Source: an uncultured Eubacteriales bacterium (lineage in GTDB: Bacteria; Bacillota; Clostridia; Lachnospirales; Anaerotignaceae). From it: a stretch of DNA of 19,291 bases. This document shows, one piece after another, positions 7,844-15,506 of the stretch. The translations under genes were made by a program, and so were the position numbers. The stretch's first letter is position 1, and every line of letters starts with the position of its first letter. The DNA is taken from contig URLB01000022.1 of NCBI GenBank assembly GCA_900548595.1, positions 1 through 19,291 of the forward strand. Reading direction: 5' to 3'. The notes beneath the pieces were generated by a model that was given only the letters and a program-made list of their open reading frames with translations, was not told where the DNA came from and did no database searches.

Positions 7844-9168
7844 GCTTTATACCCCCTGCATTTATTCAAAAATTCTTCGGCAAATTCAGGTTTTGAATAA
7901 TAATAAAGATGAGGAAACCCAGCTAAGGTATTTTTATATTTTCTCATACATTTCCAGTTCCTTTTACCAGACGGCTTTACGGCAAGACAGGTTTCTCCGT
8001 TATTATCCGTATCCCAGTAATGAAATTCATGTCCTTTTATGCCGTCCAAAAAACTATCGTTCGATTTAAGACTAATGTATCCGAATCTTGTCAGTTTTTC
8101 CGCATTAAAAACATTTCCGTCAAAAATCCCGACCATATCATATCCGTCTATAGCCTTATTAAGATACATAAATCCGCCACATTCCGCAAGGCATGGCATA
8201 CCGCTTTCAATATTATGTTTTAACTGCCTTAGCATTTCTCTATTTGCGGAAAGTTTTTCCGTATAAAGCTCAGGATATCCGCCTCCGATTATAATTCCAC
8301 TTATATCGTCTGGAAGATTGCTGTCATTTATAGGACTGAAATATATTATATCGGCGCCCATTTTTTCTAAAAGTTCAATATTATCTTTGTAATAAAAACA
8401 AAAAGCTTTATCCATAGCTACAGCTATTTTAACTTTAGAACCACAGTTTATATTCATATCTTCATAAAATATCTCGTCTGAGCCTTCCGCTATGAGTAAA
8501 AGGTTATCAATATCTATGGTTTCTTCGGCAGTTTTTCCAAGTAGTTCGATTTTTTTCAGCACTTCTTCATCCGGTAATTTCAATCCCAAGTATCTGCTTT
8601 CAAAAACAAAATCGGCATTATTCGGCAAGTATCCGACAACCGGTAAACCTGTTTCTTTTTCAATAACGGGTTTAAGCATTTTATAAGTTCCCGCTTTGAT
8701 ATTGTTGAGTATTATGCCTTTAATCATGCTGTTATCACGAAAATCATTTAAACCGTTTATAACAGCTGACAAAGTAAGCGACATTCCGGATGCGTTTACT
8801 ACCAATACCGCAGGAGTACCCGTTTCAAAAGCGACTTCATACGTACTTGCCGTAGAGGAATCAAAAGACATTCCGTCATAGTATCCCATTACGCCTTCAA
8901 TTACAGTTATATCGGAATTTTTTGTATGTTCGTTAAGGAGCGCCCTTGCTGTGTTTCTGTCTTGAAAATATAAATCTATATTTTTTGATGACACACCCAG
9001 TATTTTTTCATGAAACATCGGGTCTATAAAGTCAGGACCGCATTTACCTGCCGTTACTTTAAGTCCTCTTTTTGCAAACGCTTTAATAACCGCACATGTA
9101 ACCGTTGTTTTTCCGCTTCCGCTTCCTGCTCCTCCTATTATCAGGCGAGGTTTTTTCACTTTATTCAC
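7840..9168 (-). CDS. cbiA: Cobyrinate a,c-diamide synthase
   Basis: A 442-residue glutamine-dependent amidotransferase that amidates the a and c carboxylates of cobyrinic acid. The N-terminal dethiobiotin-synthetase-like domain has the ATP loop GGAGSGSGKTT (12-22), KCGPDFIDPMFH (42-53) and VIEGVMGYYDG (89-99). The C-terminal triad glutaminase domain has GGGYPELY (295-302), AECGGFMYL with nucleophile C330, and the histidine-bearing HEFHYWD (380-386). The region near H420 is also histidine-containing. The KCGPDFIDP signature separates it from CbiP. It starts 4 bases after cbiET and overlaps cobU by 4 bases. Length is normal for the family. Confidence 0.95.
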   Translation of the reverse strand: MNKVKKPRLIIGGAGSGSGKTTVTCAVIKAFAKRGLKVTAGKCGPDFIDPMFHEKILGVSSKNIDLYFQDRNTARALLNEHTKNSDITVIEGVMGYYDGMSFDSSTASTYEVAFETGTPAVLVVNASGMSLTLSAVINGLNDFRDNSMIKGIILNNIKAGTYKMLKPVIEKETGLPVVGYLPNNADFVFESRYLGLKLPDEEVLKKIELLGKTAEETIDIDNLLLIAEGSDEIFYEDMNINCGSKVKIAVAMDKAFCFYYKDNIELLEKMGADIIYFSPINDSNLPDDISGIIIGGGYPELYTEKLSANREMLRQLKHNIESGMPCLAECGGFMYLNKAIDGYDMVGIFDGNVFNAEKLTRFGYISLKSNDSFLDGIKGHEFHYWDTDNNGETCLAVKPSGKRNWKCMRKYKNTLAGFPHLYYYSKPEFAEEFLNKCRGYKA

Positions 9169-9172
9169 CGCC

Positions 9173-10345
9173 TTAAAAAGATATGATATACACAGGATTC
9201 GACGCTTTCATCAGCGTATATTTTCCCATGTTTTCTCCTCTTGATGAATTAATCTGTACAAATTCGGCTGCTATTGAATGTTCCTCTGTATATTTCTTAA
9301 CTTCACAAAGCGTCTCCATTGTAACAGTGTTTATAACTATTTTTACGTTTTTATTTTTTTCTCTGACACAATCAATAATTTCTTTTGTATTACCGTCGCT
9401 TCCGCCTATAAATACATGAGTAGGTGACGGGAGATATTCCAAAACATCGGGAGCTTTGCCCTCAATGATGTCCAAATTATCTACGGCAAATTTTATTTTA
9501 TTTAAGCCTATGAGTTCCAAAGCTTCCTTCTTTTTTTCAATAGCATAAACTTTTATTTCAGGGTCTAATAGTGCCGCCGAAACTGCAACAGAGCCTGTTC
9601 CCGAACCGACGTCATAAAATACAGCATTGCTTCTCAGACCCAATTTTAATAAAGAAACCGAACGAATTTCAGCCTTTGTCATAGGCACTTTTCCTCTTAT
9701 AAATTCATCATCGGGAATCAGTCCGTATGATTTCTCTGCTTTTTCATTTACAATAAGCATAACCGCTAATTTTTTAAAGCTCATTTTTGATATGCTTGCG
9801 GCTGTACCTCTTTCTATTCTTTCATCATCGTAGGAGAGATTTTCTCCAACATAAAGAGTTACATAATCCATTTTATATAAAATCAATTTGTTGCATATAT
9901 CTTTTATATCATCGCTGCCGCTTAATATTATAAACGTATACTTATTTTCTTTTACATAGCCTATTATGTTATTTTTCATCCCGTGGAGACTTGAAATTTT
10001 CCAGTTTTCCCAGTTCCATTTTAATTTTGCCGCAAAGTATGATATTGAAGAAATCCCCGGTATTACCTCTGTATCGTACCCTTTTAAAAGTTCAAGAAGT
10101 TTCTTTGTACCGCTGTAAAATCCACTGTCTCCTCCCATAATTACCGCCGTATCTTTATTTTCACAGTCTATAATCTGTTTTATGTTTTCGGCTTTATATT
10201 CTTTAAACACTTTTTTGTTTACAAACGGTAGGTTTATCATTCTTTCGGGACCGATAATGACTTCACACCTGTTGATAGCGGTATATGCCTTATCAGTCAT
10301 CATTTCGCTTCCGCCGCAGCCGCCTCCGATTATATAAACTTTCAA
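9173..10345 (-). CDS. cbiET: Cobalt-precorrin-7 C5-methyltransferase / cobalt-precorrin-6B C15-methyltransferase (decarboxylating), CbiE-CbiT fusion
   Basis: A 390-residue two-domain protein equivalent to CobL. Residues 1 to about 205 are CbiE, a tetrapyrrole methylase: MKVYIIGGGCGG start, GGDSGFY (71-77) and PGISS (96-100). Residues from about 215 are CbiT, a Rossmann SAM methyltransferase: PMTKAEIR (221-228), DVGSGTGSV (245-253) and FIGGSDGNTKEI later. CbiT methylates C15 and decarboxylates the C12 acetate; CbiE methylates C5. The fusion is common in bacteria. The gene overlaps cbiD by 4 bases and is followed 4 bases later by cbiA. Both domains are full length and keep their SAM-binding motifs. 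Confidence 0.94.
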   Translation of the reverse strand: MKVYIIGGGCGGSEMMTDKAYTAINRCEVIIGPERMINLPFVNKKVFKEYKAENIKQIIDCENKDTAVIMGGDSGFYSGTKKLLELLKGYDTEVIPGISSISYFAAKLKWNWENWKISSLHGMKNNIIGYVKENKYTFIILSGSDDIKDICNKLILYKMDYVTLYVGENLSYDDERIERGTAASISKMSFKKLAVMLIVNEKAEKSYGLIPDDEFIRGKVPMTKAEIRSVSLLKLGLRSNAVFYDVGSGTGSVAVSAALLDPEIKVYAIEKKKEALELIGLNKIKFAVDNLDIIEGKAPDVLEYLPSPTHVFIGGSDGNTKEIIDCVREKNKNVKIVINTVTMETLCEVKKYTEEHSIAAEFVQINSSRGENMGKYTLMKASNPVYIISF

Positions 10346-11448
10346 GCCAATACCCCTTTCGCCTCTTCTAAAATTTCTTCTGCATTTTCACTTTTTCCAA
10401 GTACTCCGAATTCATTGGAAAAAACTATAGTGCCTATTTCCGTCTTATTACCGGCTCTTTTGTTTAAATAAAACACGATTTTTTTTGTTATTTCGCTCAT
10501 CACAGGCTCCAATAAGCCGTTGCTTTTTAATATTTCAATGGCTGCATCCGTTGTAGAACACTCTGCAACGGTTCTCAACAGTTTTATATCTTCCGTAAAC
10601 TTTAAAGCCGCTGTTGTCATTATTTCCATACGGCAATCGGCATTCTTGCTGTGCGTATCCATTATTCCTCCGGCAACCTTTACCAGTTTGCCTATATGTC
10701 CTATAAACAGAATCTTTTTAAATCCGGCTTTTACCGCCATATCAACGGAAGCGCCTATAAAGTTTGAGCATTTTACCGCTCTGTCTATGTCAATCCCATA
10801 ATATCTGCTTAAAAAGTCCGCTCCGTAATTTCCCGGCGTCATAATCAATATGTTAGGATTCTCGGCTTTTTTGACATTCATCTCAACTTCTATCGTATCT
10901 ATAAGGGCTTTTTCGCTCATAGGTTCAACTATCCCGCTTGTCCCGAGAATAGAAATACCTCCGACAATACCAAGTCTCGGATTAAAAGTCCTTTCCGCAA
11001 TTTCTTTCCCCTCAGGCGCACTTATTGTTATTTTTGCGCCTCCTAGGTAATCGTACATTTTAAATACATTACGCACTTCATTTTCAATCATCTGCATTGG
11101 CACGCTGTTTATAGCCGCTTTTCCTACTTGTATTTGCAATCCCGGCTTAGTAACTCTTCCGATTCCGTATCCGCCGTCAACTTCTATGACGTCATCATCA
11201 GTCAATCTAACATCGGCGAATATAAGAATTCCGTTTGTTACGTCAGGATCGTCGCCGGAAAATTTCTTCACAGCGCAAACTGCGCCTATGTCAAAAATGT
11301 CCGTATTAAACAATTTTGTTTCAAACCTGTATCCTTTAGGTGTATAAATAGTTATATGTTCAATTTTTTCTTTCGTAATTGCCATTATTGCCGCTGCCTT
11401 TGCAGCAGCAGCCGCACAACTTCCCGTAGTGAATCCGTACTTTAACAT
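10342..11448 (-). CDS. cbiD: Cobalt-precorrin-5B C1-methyltransferase
   Basis: A 368-residue protein with the CbiD N-terminus MLKYGFTTGSCAAAAAKAAA (family GYTTGTCAAAAxKAA). Also visible are GDDPDVTNG near residue 65, GVVGGISILGTSGIVEPMS-like sequence (here GIVGGISILGTSGIVEPMSE) near 160-180, TPGNYG near 205, and FIGHIGKLVKVAGGIMDTHS in the C-terminal half. CbiD replaces aerobic CobF and methylates C1 after CbiG opens the lactone, so it is a marker of the oxygen-independent pathway. It begins 6 bases after the cbiJ-cbiC fusion and overlaps cbiET by 4 bases. Length is normal. Confidence 0.95.
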   Translation of the reverse strand: MLKYGFTTGSCAAAAAKAAAIMAITKEKIEHITIYTPKGYRFETKLFNTDIFDIGAVCAVKKFSGDDPDVTNGILIFADVRLTDDDVIEVDGGYGIGRVTKPGLQIQVGKAAINSVPMQMIENEVRNVFKMYDYLGGAKITISAPEGKEIAERTFNPRLGIVGGISILGTSGIVEPMSEKALIDTIEVEMNVKKAENPNILIMTPGNYGADFLSRYYGIDIDRAVKCSNFIGASVDMAVKAGFKKILFIGHIGKLVKVAGGIMDTHSKNADCRMEIMTTAALKFTEDIKLLRTVAECSTTDAAIEILKSNGLLEPVMSEITKKIVFYLNKRAGNKTEIGTIVFSNEFGVLGKSENAEEILEEAKGVLA

Positions 11449-11454
11449 ATCCGC

Positions 11455-12786
11455 TTACCTTCTTATGTTATAAAGGAGAGCGTTAACTATAGCCGCAGCT
11501 ACATTGCTTCCTCCCTTATTCCCCTTAGCCGCAATAAACGGTATTTCTCCGTTAATTATTAAGTTTTTGGATTCTATAACATTCACAAACCCTACAGGCG
11601 CCGCTATGATAAACGACGGCTTTATTTTCTGTTCCTTTATAAGCCTGTCCAACGCAATAAGTGCAGTCGGGGCGTTACCTATTGCAAACATAACATTTCC
11701 TCCAAGTTTTGCTGCCTTTTCAACCGAAACTGTCGCCCTCGTTACGCCTCTTTTTTTCGCCTCGTCTGCCACATCATTATCAGCCATGTAACATACGGCA
11801 TTACATCCGAGTGATTCCAATATTTTTTTATTTATGCCCGCTAAAACCATATTGGTATCGGTTACTATAGTAACTCCATTTTTCAGTATGTTTACGGCTG
11901 TTTCAACGGCATTTTCGGAAAATATGAGATTATCGGCATAGTCAAAATCAGCAGTTGTATGTATAACCCTCTTTATTACGCTTTTGCACTCTTCCGGAAA
12001 AATTCTCCCTGCAAGCTTTTCTTCTATTATCTCAAAACTTTTTTTCTCTATTTCGGAAGGTTCCGTTATCATTTTTTTATTAATCATATTTTTCACTTGC
12101 TCCATTGAATACCCGTCTTCTTTCGGGCGTTTTATAACTAAAATATTAATGTTTAACTTTTTAGCAGCATGTATTTTTTCATCAAAACCTCCGGCTGTAC
12201 CGGAACTTTTTGTAACAAGCCAGTTGCAGCCTTTAAAATCGCTTAAATTGCGTTCAATGCTGAAAGGGCCTTTTCCGATAATTATGTTTTTATATCCGAG
12301 TGAACGGCATTTATTTATAGGTTCTAATGCATCGAGAATTCTTATTACAATTCTCTCTTCAAAATTATCCAAAACCGTATATTTTTCCGCTTCCTTACTT
12401 CCTGTGCTGACAAAAATTTTACCGTCCGTATTTTTTAAAAATTCTGTCGCTTCGTCTATACTGTCCGCATAAACAGCGCCGCTCACTGTACTTTCGTCTC
12501 GCAAAAGTCTTATATATTTTTTACCGAGAATATTGCACGCGTGTTTTATATTTTCCGTAACTTCCGTTGCATATGGGTGGGTAGCGTCAATTATTAAGTC
12601 AAACGTATTCAACTCACATATCATTTCGTCCTGTCCCAAACGTCCTACATGTATATTTGCTTTGGCTGAAATAAGCTCTCCACCCATTTCGGTTGCCGTG
12701 AAAGCTGTAAAACATATGCCTTTTGATGTAAGAAATTCGCATATTTCTCTTCCCTCGGTAGTGCCTGCAAATACTGCCGCTTTCAT
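11455..12786 (-). CDS. cbiJ-cbiC: Fusion of cobalt-precorrin-6A reductase (CbiJ) and cobalt-precorrin-8 methylmutase (CbiC)
   Basis: One uninterrupted 443-codon frame with two enzymes. Residues 1 to about 235 are CbiJ/CobK, the NAD(P)H-dependent reductase: FAGTTEGR (6-13), DATHPYA (67-73), VSTGSKE (126-132), GKGPFS (171-176) and TKSSG (192-196). A charged lysine/glutamate-rich linker of about 25 residues follows. Residues from about 260 are CbiC/CobH, which moves a methyl group from C11 to C12: KRVIHTTADFDYADNL with the conserved H276, DTNMVLAGINK (310-320), PVGFVNVIESKN (397-408) and KGNKGGSNVAAA (421-432). The gene overlaps cbiH by 4 bases. The two joined steps are not consecutive: CbiET acts between them. 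No internal start with a clear ribosome site was seen at the junction. Confidence 0.93.
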   Translation of the reverse strand: MKAAVFAGTTEGREICEFLTSKGICFTAFTATEMGGELISAKANIHVGRLGQDEMICELNTFDLIIDATHPYATEVTENIKHACNILGKKYIRLLRDESTVSGAVYADSIDEATEFLKNTDGKIFVSTGSKEAEKYTVLDNFEERIVIRILDALEPINKCRSLGYKNIIIGKGPFSIERNLSDFKGCNWLVTKSSGTAGGFDEKIHAAKKLNINILVIKRPKEDGYSMEQVKNMINKKMITEPSEIEKKSFEIIEEKLAGRIFPEECKSVIKRVIHTTADFDYADNLIFSENAVETAVNILKNGVTIVTDTNMVLAGINKKILESLGCNAVCYMADNDVADEAKKRGVTRATVSVEKAAKLGGNVMFAIGNAPTALIALDRLIKEQKIKPSFIIAAPVGFVNVIESKNLIINGEIPFIAAKGNKGGSNVAAAIVNALLYNIRR

Positions 12787-13514
12787 TTTATATCATACCC
12801 TCTCGGTGTTACAAGCTTACCGTTGACCGCCTTTGTATCACTGTTTCCTATGATAATTGTAGTAAACATGTCTGCCTTAAAATCTGACAGTTCTCTAAGT
12901 GTACATATACCGCTTTTCTGCCCTTCTCTGGATATATTTTTTACCCAGCCGCACTGCGTATCTTCTGATTTATACATAAGCATATATTCACACGCTTTTT
13001 TTAAATAATCGGCTCTTTTCATACTACCCGGATTATACAGACATACTATAAAATCAGCCTTTGCCGCCATTTCAATCCTTTTCTGTATTTTTTCCCAAGG
13101 CGTCAATAAATCGCTTAAACTTATTACCGCAAAGTCATGCATTATAGGCGCGCCGAGAACTGCCGCCGCGCTTACTGCCGCAGTTATACCCGGTATTACT
13201 TTTATTTCTATATCCGGATATTGCTCAGCAAGCTCATAAATAAGGCCTGCCATTCCGTAAATTCCTGCATCTCCGCTTGATATAACTGATGTCGTCTTCC
13301 CCTCATTTGCAAATTCTATAGCTTTTTGACACCTTTCTTTTTCCTGTTTCATGCCTGACATATAAATCTTTTTGTTTACCGTTAAATCTTTTATAAGGTC
13401 TATATATTTTGTATAACCTACTACAGCTTCGCTTTCCTCAATAGCCGAAACAGCTTCATTTGTCATCTGACATAAATCACCCGGACCTATTCCTACTATA
13501 TATATTTTTTTCAT
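12783..13514 (-). CDS. cbiH: Cobalt-precorrin-3 (precorrin-3B) C17-methyltransferase
   Basis: A 243-residue SAM-dependent tetrapyrrole methylase that methylates C17 and drives ring contraction. Motifs: GIGPGD (8-13), GYTKYIDL (33-40), SSGDAGIYGMAG (79-90), PGITA (108-112), GAPIMHDFAVISLSDLLTPW (121-140) and LYNPGSM (159-165). The HDFxxISLSDLLTPW segment is specific to CbiH/CobJ among these methylases. It lies 4 bases after cbiG and overlaps the cbiJ-cbiC fusion by 4 bases. Length fits the compact CbiH form without an extra C-terminal domain. Confidence 0.95.
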   Translation of the reverse strand: MKKIYIVGIGPGDLCQMTNEAVSAIEESEAVVGYTKYIDLIKDLTVNKKIYMSGMKQEKERCQKAIEFANEGKTTSVISSGDAGIYGMAGLIYELAEQYPDIEIKVIPGITAAVSAAAVLGAPIMHDFAVISLSDLLTPWEKIQKRIEMAAKADFIVCLYNPGSMKRADYLKKACEYMLMYKSEDTQCGWVKNISREGQKSGICTLRELSDFKADMFTTIIIGNSDTKAVNGKLVTPRGYDIK

Positions 13515-13518
13515 AATC

Positions 13519-14487
13519 TTACACTCCGAAATCTATTTTTATATTGCTCATTGAAGCAGCCATTGTAATCCCGTTTGCCGACACTTTTTTAATAATCAGT
13601 TTTCCGCCTGACATAACTGCAGCTCTTTCACATACGTTGTCTGTACCTGTTATCCGTCTTACAAACTCGGACGATGAAAATTCACCTTCAAGGCTGTTAA
13701 GTTCAGCCGCACTGTATGTATATATCGGAACGTTAATGTACTCTGGTAACGCTAATATAGCAGGTTCATTCTTTTTAATATCTATAGTAGAGATACTTTT
13801 TACCGCTTTATCGCTTATTCCCATAGAGTCAAACAAACCTATCATATCTTTATATTTTGCGCCTTTTTTACATCCAACTCCTAAATTTATACACCTCGGA
13901 ACTAAATTGAGGGTATTTTTAAAAGGCTTTTTTAAATATGGCGATATTGTAAAACCTGTTTCATGGATTTCAAAATCAACATTTTCAGGTAACTTTCCAT
14001 CTATCTTAAAATCACATTCCAATCCTATCGGTTCTCCTCTTAGAAGAGCAGACGAAACATATTTTATATTTTCTTTATTGGCAATCGTAAAACCGCATCT
14101 TACAGCCCAATTGTCCACACTCCAAATCCCGTTTATATCCGTGGCTGTAGTTATAACCGCTTCACCGCCTATTTTTAACGCTAACATTTCCGCCATACTA
14201 TTGGCTCCTCCTACATGTCCCGATAATATGGGAATAACATATTTACCATGCTCATCACATACAATTACGGCAGGATCGACATCTTTGCTTTTTATAAACG
14301 GAGCTATAGACCTTACTGCTATCCCGGCAGCGCCTATGAATACAATTGCTTTATATTCTTTAATTATTTTTTCGGTTAACTTTATAATATTTTTAGCATT
14401 TTTATAGCCGTCGGCGTCTATGAAACAGCATATTTTGTCATTTAAGTTATTTCCCCTGTCAGTAAATGAAATAACAGCTGTTTTCAA
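13519..14487 (-). CDS. cbiG: Cobalt-precorrin-5A hydrolase
   Basis: A 322-residue CbiG. It opens the delta-lactone of cobalt-precorrin-5A and releases acetaldehyde, a step unique to the anaerobic route. The N-terminal part has FIGAAGIAVRSIAPF (50-64), VCDEHGKYVIPILSGHVGGAN (76-96) and ATDINGIWSVDNWA (115-128). The C-terminal CbiG domain starts around NLGVGCKKGA (201-210) and carries SAAELNSLEGEFSSSEFV further on. The start overlaps the cbiF stop by 4 bases, and it ends 4 bases before cbiH. All three expected regions (N, middle, C) are present, unlike fused versions such as CbiGF. Confidence 0.94.
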   Translation of the reverse strand: MKTAVISFTDRGNNLNDKICCFIDADGYKNAKNIIKLTEKIIKEYKAIVFIGAAGIAVRSIAPFIKSKDVDPAVIVCDEHGKYVIPILSGHVGGANSMAEMLALKIGGEAVITTATDINGIWSVDNWAVRCGFTIANKENIKYVSSALLRGEPIGLECDFKIDGKLPENVDFEIHETGFTISPYLKKPFKNTLNLVPRCINLGVGCKKGAKYKDMIGLFDSMGISDKAVKSISTIDIKKNEPAILALPEYINVPIYTYSAAELNSLEGEFSSSEFVRRITGTDNVCERAAVMSGGKLIIKKVSANGITMAASMSNIKIDFGV

Positions 14488-15242
14488 TCGGATTCACCCT
14501 TTCTGTATTCATGGGTAAAATTCCTATCATACAGTTTAGATTTATTTTCTGTATTTTTTAAAAAGTCCCCTACTATGATTAAAGCAGTTTTTTCTATTTT
14601 ATTTTTCTTTGCACTTTCGACAAGCTCACCGACTGTTGTAATCATAATCTTTTCGTCAGGCCATGTAGCTTTATAAACTATAGCCGCGGGAGTGGTAGTT
14701 TTATATCCGCCTTCGATAAGCTCATTTCTTACTTTTTCTATTATTCCTACGGAAAGAAAAATAACCATTGTAGCATTATGAGCCGCAAAACTTTTTATAC
14801 TTTCAGATGACGGCACGGGAGTTCTGCCTGCCGCCCTTGTTATTATTACGCTTTGACTGACCTCCGGCGGAGTAAATTCAGCCTTAAGTGCAGAAGCCGC
14901 GCCGAACATAGAACTTACACCCGGGCATAATTCGTATTTTATATTCAATTTATCAAGTTCTCTCATCTGTTCGTGTATTGCTCCGTAAACAGATGGGTCT
15001 CCTGTTTGAAGCCGAACCGTATTAAGTCCGAACTCTTCGCTTTCTTTCATTACGTTGATTATTTCTTCCAAAGTCATTTCAGCGCTGTTATAGACTTTGC
15101 AATTCATCTTTGCATAATTAAGCAGTTCTTTATTTACAAGAGATCCGGCATATATAATAACATCCGCTTTTTTCAGCAGATTCATTCCTCTTACTGTAAT
15201 AAGGTCGGCTGCACCGGGACCCGCTCCGACAAAATTTATCAT
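14484..15242 (-). CDS. cbiF: Cobalt-precorrin-4 C11-methyltransferase
   Basis: A 252-residue SAM-dependent methylase that methylates C11 of cobalt-precorrin-4. Motifs: GAGPGAAD (6-13), YAGSLVN (31-37), RLQTGDPSVYGA (77-88), PGVSS (107-111) and ITRAAGRTPVP (134-144). The last is specific to CbiF/CobM. It is the first gene of the cob operon. GGGGG at 15250-15254 lies 7 bases upstream of the ATG as ribosome site, and the riboswitch leader and terminator precede it. A basic C-terminal tail of about 25 residues beyond the core is present. It overlaps cbiG by 4 bases. Confidence 0.95.
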   Translation of the reverse strand: MINFVGAGPGAADLITVRGMNLLKKADVIIYAGSLVNKELLNYAKMNCKVYNSAEMTLEEIINVMKESEEFGLNTVRLQTGDPSVYGAIHEQMRELDKLNIKYELCPGVSSMFGAASALKAEFTPPEVSQSVIITRAAGRTPVPSSESIKSFAAHNATMVIFLSVGIIEKVRNELIEGGYKTTTPAAIVYKATWPDEKIMITTVGELVESAKKNKIEKTALIIVGDFLKNTENKSKLYDRNFTHEYRKGESD

Positions 15243-15263
15243 ATATTAACCCCCATATTCAGG

Positions 15264-15303
15264 ATAATAAAAATTGCGCCTCTGCAAAAACTGACAGAAG
15301 CGC
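15264..15303 (-). terminator. Riboswitch-controlled intrinsic terminator of the cob operon leader
   Basis: On the minus strand GCGCTTCTG (15295-15303) pairs over nine positions, one a G-U, with CAGAGGCGC (15276-15284). The loop is 10 bases and a T-rich run (AATTTTTATTAT, 15264-15275) follows. It lies between the cobalamin aptamer and the cbiF ribosome site, so it is the likely expression platform. Confidence 0.88.
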
Positions 15304-15324
15304 ATTTTAAGTAAATACGGTCAT

Positions 15325-15456
15325 GCTTTTCTCTGCCCAAAAGCCTACCCAAATACGATACTGCCGGCGACCTGACTTATAAGCGTTTGCTTAAATACAG
15401 TAATGGCTGTTGCGTCGGATTCTCACCGAACTTCTCCGGTACATAATAGTATCATA
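15325..15456 (-). promoter_or_regulatory. Cobalamin riboswitch aptamer
   Basis: Read on the minus strand, the B12 box GCAACAGCCATTACTGT (15397-15413) follows the conserved CGGTGAGAATCCG hairpin (15416-15428). AAGTCAGGTCGCCGG (15364-15378) then matches the conserved 3' core. A nine-pair P1-like closing helix joins 15448-15456 to 15354-15362. A 6-bp hairpin with loop GGGCAGAG at 15325-15344 fits the downstream hairpin whose loop kisses L5; GGC in this loop can pair with GCC of the B12 box. The peripheral arm between core strands is only a short AAGC-loop-GCTT hairpin (15381-15392). The start of transcription is expected near 15466. Bound cobalamin should favour the downstream terminator and switch the cob operon off. 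Confidence 0.93.
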
Positions 15457-15472
15457 CTATACATTTAACTTT

Positions 15473-15500
15473 ATTATATCAGCGGTATATCTGTTGTCAA
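15473..15500 (-). promoter_or_regulatory. Sigma-A promoter of the cob operon
   Basis: On the minus strand a perfect -35 TTGACA (15495-15500) is followed, 16 bases on, by a perfect -10 TATAAT (15473-15478). The -10 is preceded by TGA, giving an extended TGn -10. The predicted start, about 7 bases downstream, is some 10 bases before the first riboswitch helix. The promoter begins 7 bases past the stop codon of the helicase gene. Confidence 0.9.
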
Positions 15501-15506
15501 GCACGC

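Noticed and set aside
13544..14407. Long plus-strand open frame of 287 codons opposite cbiG
   Set aside because: It is the antisense of a secure cbiG gene. Its translation has no recognisable family motif, and all genes in this run are on the minus strand.
15243..15506. Small coding gene in the gap before cbiF
   Set aside because: The stretch is fully explained by promoter, riboswitch aptamer, terminator and ribosome site; no minus-strand frame with a ribosome site was seen.
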